This document shows, one piece after another, positions 7,159-11,151 of a stretch of 11,151 nucleotides of DNA (position 1 is the stretch's first letter; each line of letters starts with the position of its first letter). The translations under genes and the position numbers were made by a program. The notes below the pieces were generated by a model. That model was not told the origin of the DNA, did not search any database, and worked only from the letters and a program-made list of their open reading frames with translations. Source of the stretch: Paracoccaceae bacterium (GTDB taxonomy: Bacteria; Pseudomonadota; Alphaproteobacteria; Rhodobacterales; Rhodobacteraceae); contig JAESRD010000025.1 in assembly GCA_016764835.1 (NCBI GenBank), positions 1 to 11,151 of the forward strand, written 5' to 3'.

Positions 7159-7301
7159 TTTATTCCTCCCAGAACTTTGCTCTCAAGTATCTGGGGTTAG
7201 GCTGGAACAAACTTCCGCTTGTGTCATCGGCCCCAAAGCAGGCGCCGGGTGCGATGTGTCGCAAGGTTGAGACAGGTTGAGGCACAAAATCGCGCGCAGG
7301 G
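7159..7301 (-). promoter_or_regulatory. Promoter region of the aldehyde dehydrogenase gene
   Basis: This 143-base gap lies between the regulator stop and the aldehyde dehydrogenase start. It holds the repeat cluster at 7257-7284 and the Shine-Dalgarno at 7165-7170. I looked for a sigma-54 promoter (GG, ten bases, GC) downstream of the repeats and found no convincing match, which fits a regulator that lacks the sigma-54 interaction domain. No strong -35/-10 pair was identified either. Confidence 0.45.
7257..7284. promoter_or_regulatory. Candidate operator: near-palindrome plus tandem repeat
   Basis: TGTCGCAAGGTTGAGACA (7257-7274) is an 18-base imperfect inverted repeat in which seven of eight arm positions pair across a GG centre. 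Its right half is also the first of two tandem ten-base copies, GGTTGAGACA (7265-7274) and GGTTGAGGCA (7275-7284). Fis-type HTH activators bind dyad sites upstream of their targets, and this cluster lies about 100 bases upstream of the aldehyde dehydrogenase start. It is a reasonable but unproven binding site for the adjacent regulator. Confidence 0.45.
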
Positions 7302-8270
7302 CTAATGCGGCCCGCCGAATTTCTTGAGCTTGCGGTGCAATGTTGCCCGGCTAATGCCCATGGCCCGCGCCGCAGCACTGACATTGCCACCGCTGCTGGC
7401 CAGCGCTTGTTGGATAATCCGGTGCTCAGCCATGGCGTACTCTTTCGCCTGATCAATGTCTTGACCTTGCAGGCTGGCCAAAGGCCGCGCGGTTTTCATA
7501 TCAGCCTTGCTCAGCCCATACAGCGTGCGCGCGCCGCGGGTGGCGCCAATAACAAGGTCATCGCCGTTTACGGCCAAAAGGGCGGCACTGGTGCGCGCAG
7601 TCTGCCCGTCTTGATCGGTTGCCAAAATGATCTTCGCCGCTGGGAACCGCGCGCGGAAATGATCGGTTTCAATCCGCCGGGCCGTATCGACCACCGCCGC
7701 AGATATCAGCCGCGAAAACCCCGCCGTCAGATCAGCCCGGCACGACGAGACATCGACCACCGCCATCAGCTCGCCCTCATGGTCAAATATCGGCGCGGCG
7801 GTGCAGGAAAGCCCGGTGTTTTTGGCGTGAAAGTGCTGGTCTTTATGGATCGTCAGCGGCCGTTCTTCGACAATGCAAGTGCCGACACCATTGGTGCCCT
7901 CGCTCTTCTCGCTCCAAACTGCACCGGTCCAAAGTCCCCATTGGTGAAACGCCTCATCGTCTTGCGGCGCACCACGCCGGGCAATAGCCACGCCATGCGC
8001 ATCTGCCAGCACAACGCTACAGCCCACATCGCCAACCGCCAGATATAGCTGGTCGAGGCTAACCTCGCTGGTGCTGATCAGCAGCCCCACCTGTTCTTGT
8101 GCTGTGCGTAATTCTTGGTCTGTCAGCCGCTCGGGCGGGCGCTGATGGCCGGGGTCCAACTCATGCAATAGGCTAGACCTTTGCCATGACGCGACCAAAG
8201 GTTGCCGGGCCGCCCCATCGCCTGCGATGGCCGCCTGTATCGTTTCCGTATGTTGGTCTGCTGACGCCAC
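7302..8270 (-). CDS. AcoR-like transcriptional regulator, GAF + Fis HTH, no AAA+ domain
   Basis: Cytoplasmic DNA-binding regulator of about 322 residues from the proposed GTG at 8270. The order is the AcoR-type N-terminal motif LVASWQRSSLLHELDP (25-40), a GAF sensor domain (about 70-200) with EGTNGVGTCIVEERPL and GLSCTAAPIFDHEGELMAVVD, a poorly conserved linker domain (about 205-270), and a C-terminal Fis-type HTH (about 282-318, NVSAAARAMGISRATLHRKL). AcoR itself is a sigma-54-dependent activator; here the whole AAA+ ATPase segment, including the GAFTGA loop, is absent, so it probably acts through sigma-70 promoters or as a repressor. The likely target is the downstream aldehyde dehydrogenase-DUF779 pair. 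The start is inferred: an in-frame ATG at 8450 would overlap the sulfotransferase gene, lacks a Shine-Dalgarno and adds 60 residues unlike the family. An ATG at 8342 is a further option. Confidence 0.85.
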   Translation of the reverse strand: MASADQHTETIQAAIAGDGAARQPLVASWQRSSLLHELDPGHQRPPERLTDQELRTAQEQVGLLISTSEVSLDQLYLAVGDVGCSVVLADAHGVAIARRGAPQDDEAFHQWGLWTGAVWSEKSEGTNGVGTCIVEERPLTIHKDQHFHAKNTGLSCTAAPIFDHEGELMAVVDVSSCRADLTAGFSRLISAAVVDTARRIETDHFRARFPAAKIILATDQDGQTARTSAALLAVNGDDLVIGATRGARTLYGLSKADMKTARPLASLQGQDIDQAKEYAMAEHRIIQQALASSGGNVSAAARAMGISRATLHRKLKKFGGPH

Positions 8271-8394
8271 AAATTGTCCACAATGGAGATCATTGAGGCG
8301 AGCATAGCATAAATTTGGCCGGTTCGACAGTTTTTGAGGCATTGGCAATATCGGGCCGTTTTGCACGGCGGTTGCAGCAAGGTGAAAGCCGCGG
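8271..8394 (-). promoter_or_regulatory. Intergenic region upstream of the GAF regulator
   Basis: About 124 bases separate the sulfotransferase stop from the proposed regulator start. The minus strand carries a TATGCT (8301-8306) within an AT-rich patch that could be a -10 element, but the expected -35 position reads poorly. If the regulator actually starts at 8342 or 8450, part or all of this stretch is coding. Confidence 0.3.
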
Positions 8395-9162
8395 CTAGCC
8401 TGCGGTGGTTTCAGCCGCATAACGGGCAGCCCATTGGCGGCTTGTCGCATCGGCTAGTTTTTGCGTCGGCGGGCTGGCATTAGCGGCAAGTGATTTTTGC
8501 AAGCCTAACGCGTTGAGGATATCAGCCAATATGCGCCGGGGATCACTCGAAAGCCTATCGTAAGATACCTCGAGGGGCTGCACGTTTTCATGGCGAAACC
8601 ACGTTTTCCAAGCCTCATCAAGCTGCTTTAACTCAGCGAGGTGATGGCCAATTGCAGCGCCATCATAATAGGGCTGCTGTGGCTCTGATAGCCGTTCCAG
8701 CTCTGTGCCATCTGCCGCCATGTGCCACAGGCCGGTCTGGCGCGCCTTGACCAATGAGATCGCCTGATCCAGCTTGCTGGCCCGTGTCAGGTAGATAAAT
8801 AATGTAGGGCCAAAAGCCGCCTCGATACGGGCAACATCGGTTTGCATATCACCGTGAAGCAAGGCGGTTTGCTGCATAAAGAAGTCAAAGCTCTTGCGCT
8901 GCATTCTCAGCCCGAAAATAGCAGTATCGCCACGACCTTCAGCAATGGCTGCATTATATATTGCCCTCAATGCTGCTTCATGGGTCGAGAATGCGTCAGC
9001 GTTAAGCCCATTGCTTTGCAGCCAGCTTGCAAGCGAAGGGTTGTGAAAGTAAGAACCGGGATTGCCCGCCACGCCAGTTTCTTCCAGCAATTTGCAGAGC
9101 AAAGTACTGCCGCTTCTCGGGCTGGTACAGATCATGTACGATTTGTAGCGGGAATTTGTCAT
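8395..9162 (-). CDS. Stf0-like sulfotransferase
   Basis: PAPS-dependent sulfotransferase of 255 residues, close to the length of the Stf0/NodH-like family, which sulfates sugar hydroxyls of glycolipids or surface polysaccharides. The 5'-phosphosulfate loop is SPRSGSTLLCKLLEETG (14-30). The 3'-phosphate region is YLTRASKLDQAISLVKA (124-140), followed by the Stf0-type RQTGLWH (141-147). LEVSYDRLSSDPR (197-209) is the usual C-terminal signature. No signal peptide or membrane segment is seen, so it acts on the cytoplasmic side. The ATG at 9162 was chosen over the preceding TTG because AGGGG (9169-9173) is correctly spaced from it. That Shine-Dalgarno overlaps the stop codon of the upstream TerB-domain gene, nine bases away, so the two are almost certainly one transcript and probably translationally coupled. 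The substrate cannot be told from sequence; no glycosyltransferase or lipid gene lies nearby. Confidence 0.88.
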   Translation of the reverse strand: MTNSRYKSYMICTSPRSGSTLLCKLLEETGVAGNPGSYFHNPSLASWLQSNGLNADAFSTHEAALRAIYNAAIAEGRGDTAIFGLRMQRKSFDFFMQQTALLHGDMQTDVARIEAAFGPTLFIYLTRASKLDQAISLVKARQTGLWHMAADGTELERLSEPQQPYYDGAAIGHHLAELKQLDEAWKTWFRHENVQPLEVSYDRLSSDPRRILADILNALGLQKSLAANASPPTQKLADATSRQWAARYAAETTAG

Positions 9163-9173
9163 CAAATACCCCT
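9163..9173 (-). promoter_or_regulatory. Shine-Dalgarno overlapping the TerB-gene stop codon
   Basis: On the minus strand the TerB-domain gene ends TAG (9172-9174), and AGGGG (9169-9173) begins within that stop. Six bases later comes the sulfotransferase ATG (9162). The overlap fixes the sulfotransferase start and suggests coupling by terminating ribosomes. Confidence 0.65.
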
Positions 9174-11151
9174 AAACCAACTCTGCAATAATCTCGGCCG
9201 CGAGGCCCGCATCTACATGCAGCCCGTCCGCTTGGCGCAACAGGTCGCAGCCGCGCCAGCGCATTGCCCATTCGTTCAGCCGAACGGTGGTATCGCTCGG
9301 ATTTAGCCCGTGTTGTGCCAGCAGCGCGCCGTAATCATCAGCGTACCAAAGCGGGCGCTCTACCAGCAGGCGCAGCAGCGTTTTGTGCCGCACATCCAGC
9401 CCGGCAAAGCTGTCTTGGCGCGCGCTGGGCGCTGTGCCCTTTGGCAACTGGCCAAATAGCTGTGCCAGCTCTGGCAGCTCTTGCACGATTTGTTCTGGCG
9501 TCACCGGATGCTCGGCCTCGGGCGGCTCGGCTTGGTATGAGGCACGGCGAAAAGCGGGCATGGCCGGATCAACGCTCAGCCATTGATAGATGCTCTGCGC
9601 CCCGCCAATCGTCTCCGGGGCAATCGCCGCATTGGGCTGGGTCATCGACAGGGCCAGCATTTGCAGCGCGGGTTTTTGCGACGCGGTGCAGTTGCGCAGT
9701 TGCCAGCGCAAAAACGCAAAATCAGGTGGGACCAGGCTCATCCATTCAAGATTGGCGCGCAGGCTGGCCAGCTCGGCCGCGCTCAGCCCGGCCTGTGGCT
9801 CAAGGCGCAAGTCATCTTGCTCTAACAGCCGCCCATCAGCATGGGCAATGAAGGCGCCAAAGGCCATTTGCACCAGCGCCGCCCGGTAGCGAACCGAAGC
9901 GGTTTTTGGCAATTCCTGCGGGCCACCGGCACCGCGTGGCAACAGGTAAAGCAGCACTGGCTCATCAAGCCGTGGGCTGCGCGGCGAAAACCGAATATCA
10001 GGGGCCAGACCAAAGCCCAGCAGGGCCAAAGCGGCGGCGGCATCGTCGAGCTGGCCGTACGTAAAGCGCTGCGGTGGTGCGCCTTCCAGCCGGGTCAGCA
10101 ACTCTTCGAGCGGAACAAATCCGCCCGCCTGCACATTTTCCATGGCCCAGCTTTGCAGCGCCTCTGCTTGGTCGCTGGGCAAAACCGGCCAAAGTGGACG
10201 CGGCAAGAAAATCTGCGCTGCGGCAGAGTTGCGCAGGTCTGGCTCTGCGGCCATATGGCGGCCAAGATAGTGGCTATAATTGCCCAGCGCGGCAAAGGCC
10301 GCGTCAGCCACCTTTTGCGCTTCTGCAATCGGCTCTTGCAGGCCAGTGATATCGGGGAATGACAGGTTGGACGGCGATGTAAATGTGTCGGATGCGGCGT
10401 TGTATTGGGCCGTGCAAAGCTGCTGCGGGGCTGCCACGGGCAGCCCGGCGGGGTAGGCGCGCTCAAAGATCAGGGTGAACATCGCCAAAAATGCGGTCTC
10501 GTAGTTTTTGACATCCGGGCTGAGCCGCCGGGCGGGGTGGTTGAGAAACCATGCCAACACCCATTCGGAGCGCAATGCGGCGCCTTGGCTAACCATCAGC
10601 CCAAGCGCTGCGCGCAGTGACACAGGCAGCTGGTAACCGACATGGCTGATGCGCGGCGTTGCCGGGCCCAACGCGCCATTGGCCAAGCCAACAAAGTCTA
10701 GAAACGTGTTCAGCCTCGTTTTCACTTCGTAGAAATCTGGGTAAGTGCGGGCCAATCGGCGGACTTCGTCGCAGATTTCGGTGCGTTCATCGCCGCTGGG
10801 TTGGTCGATGAAATAGCGCCGTTCCAGCCCGTAGAAATACATTAGCACAAAGCCGGGCGGTGCGTTTGGTGCGCCAGCGCCATCGGCCAACCAGTCGAGA
10901 TAAGCACCCCGGCAGCTGGGCGAGATTTCGGCGTAGCTTGGCCAATAGCGCAGCTCGGCGGCGGTGGAAGCGCTTATTTTGCTGCCGGGCTGGGCTGGCG
11001 CGACAGGCAAAGTAGGGTCAATGAAAGCGCGACTGGGCCGGTTCTGTGCGCCCTCTTTTCGGGCCGGGCCAATAAAGATCATGCCGTTTAGCAGACGTCC
11101 GGCAATGGTGATTTGGCTGTCCTTTGGCTGCCAGCCGGAATGCACGCCCCC
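9172..11151 (-). CDS. TerB_N/TerB_C domain protein (partial, 5' end beyond right edge)
   Basis: Large cytoplasmic protein with the TerB_N - TerB - TerB_C arrangement; no signal peptide or membrane span. Residues are counted from the GTG at 11145. An N-terminal segment with ITIAGRLLNGMIFIGP (12-27) and YLDWLADG...FVLMYFYGLERRYF (82-112) matches TerB_N (about 10-230). A helical middle part with IAHADGRLLEQDDLRL (433-448) resembles the acidic, metal-binding TerB core. The end, with LLRLLVERPLW, LLAQHGLNPSDTTVRLNEWAMRW and a terminal helix, resembles TerB_C (about 575-657). The frame stays open through two more codons to the right edge, so the true start may lie outside and 11145 is not necessarily the initiator. 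TerB-type domains are linked to tellurite resistance and stress; from memory, TerB_N/TerB_C proteins are often encoded with a RecA-type ATPase and a superfamily II helicase, pointing to DNA processing or defence. Those partners, if present, would lie beyond the right edge. The exact role is unknown. Confidence 0.82.
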   Translation of the reverse strand, partial: GGVHSGWQPKDSQITIAGRLLNGMIFIGPARKEGAQNRPSRAFIDPTLPVAPAQPGSKISASTAAELRYWPSYAEISPSCRGAYLDWLADGAGAPNAPPGFVLMYFYGLERRYFIDQPSGDERTEICDEVRRLARTYPDFYEVKTRLNTFLDFVGLANGALGPATPRISHVGYQLPVSLRAALGLMVSQGAALRSEWVLAWFLNHPARRLSPDVKNYETAFLAMFTLIFERAYPAGLPVAAPQQLCTAQYNAASDTFTSPSNLSFPDITGLQEPIAEAQKVADAAFAALGNYSHYLGRHMAAEPDLRNSAAAQIFLPRPLWPVLPSDQAEALQSWAMENVQAGGFVPLEELLTRLEGAPPQRFTYGQLDDAAAALALLGFGLAPDIRFSPRSPRLDEPVLLYLLPRGAGGPQELPKTASVRYRAALVQMAFGAFIAHADGRLLEQDDLRLEPQAGLSAAELASLRANLEWMSLVPPDFAFLRWQLRNCTASQKPALQMLALSMTQPNAAIAPETIGGAQSIYQWLSVDPAMPAFRRASYQAEPPEAEHPVTPEQIVQELPELAQLFGQLPKGTAPSARQDSFAGLDVRHKTLLRLLVERPLWYADDYGALLAQHGLNPSDTTVRLNEWAMRWRGCDLLRQADGLHVDAGLAAEIIAELV

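Noticed and set aside
7159..7301. Sigma-54 promoter before the aldehyde dehydrogenase gene
   Set aside because: No GG-N10-GC pair with the surrounding consensus was found, and the local regulator lacks the domain needed to activate sigma-54.
7305..8048. Plus-strand open frame of 247 codons
   Set aside because: It mirrors the GAF/Fis regulator gene and shows no recognisable domain.

Overview
This 11.15 kb window looks like a chromosomal segment from an alphaproteobacterium, most likely the Rhodobacteraceae/Roseobacter group. The assignment rests on GC-rich coding sequence by eye, a MurU-like nucleotidyltransferase overlapping addB, an aldehyde dehydrogenase + DUF779 + GAF/Fis regulator cluster, and an RTX-type M10 metallopeptidase. 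It comes from recognised protein families, not from a database search. Eight protein genes fill the window and seven lie on the minus strand. No RNA gene, insertion sequence, prophage or CRISPR array was seen, and no gene-free stretch exceeds about 200 bases.

Layout, left to right. (1) 1-2103, minus: the N-terminal ~700 residues of AddB, cut by the left edge. (2) 2093-2854, minus: a MurU-like sugar-1-phosphate nucleotidyltransferase overlapping addB by 11 bases. (3) 2885-4588, minus: a serralysin-like M10 zinc protease with 21 back-to-back RTX nonapeptides, 30 bases upstream of the nucleotidyltransferase gene. (4) 4589-4786: a divergent intergenic region with a GC-rich inverted repeat. (5) 4787-5257, plus: TrmL, a tRNA wobble-base 2'-O-methyltransferase. 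(6) 5278-5610 and 5668-7158, minus: DUF779 protein and NAD(P)-dependent aldehyde dehydrogenase, separated by a strong hairpin. (7) 7159-7301: the aldehyde dehydrogenase promoter region, with a near-palindrome and tandem repeat that could be an operator. (8) 7302-8270, minus: an AcoR-like GAF + Fis-HTH regulator without the sigma-54 AAA+ domain. (9) 8395-9162, minus: a Stf0-like sulfotransferase. (10) 9172-11151, minus: a TerB_N/TerB_C protein, cut at its 5' end by the right edge and apparently translationally coupled to the sulfotransferase gene.

The genes fall into four units: DNA-break repair and cell-wall sugar recycling (addB, murU-like); secreted proteolysis (the M10 protease, whose type I secretion partners are not in the window); aldehyde oxidation under a local activator; and a TerB-domain/sulfotransferase pair of unknown purpose. 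The last pair, which continues beyond the right edge, is the best candidate here for an undescribed system.
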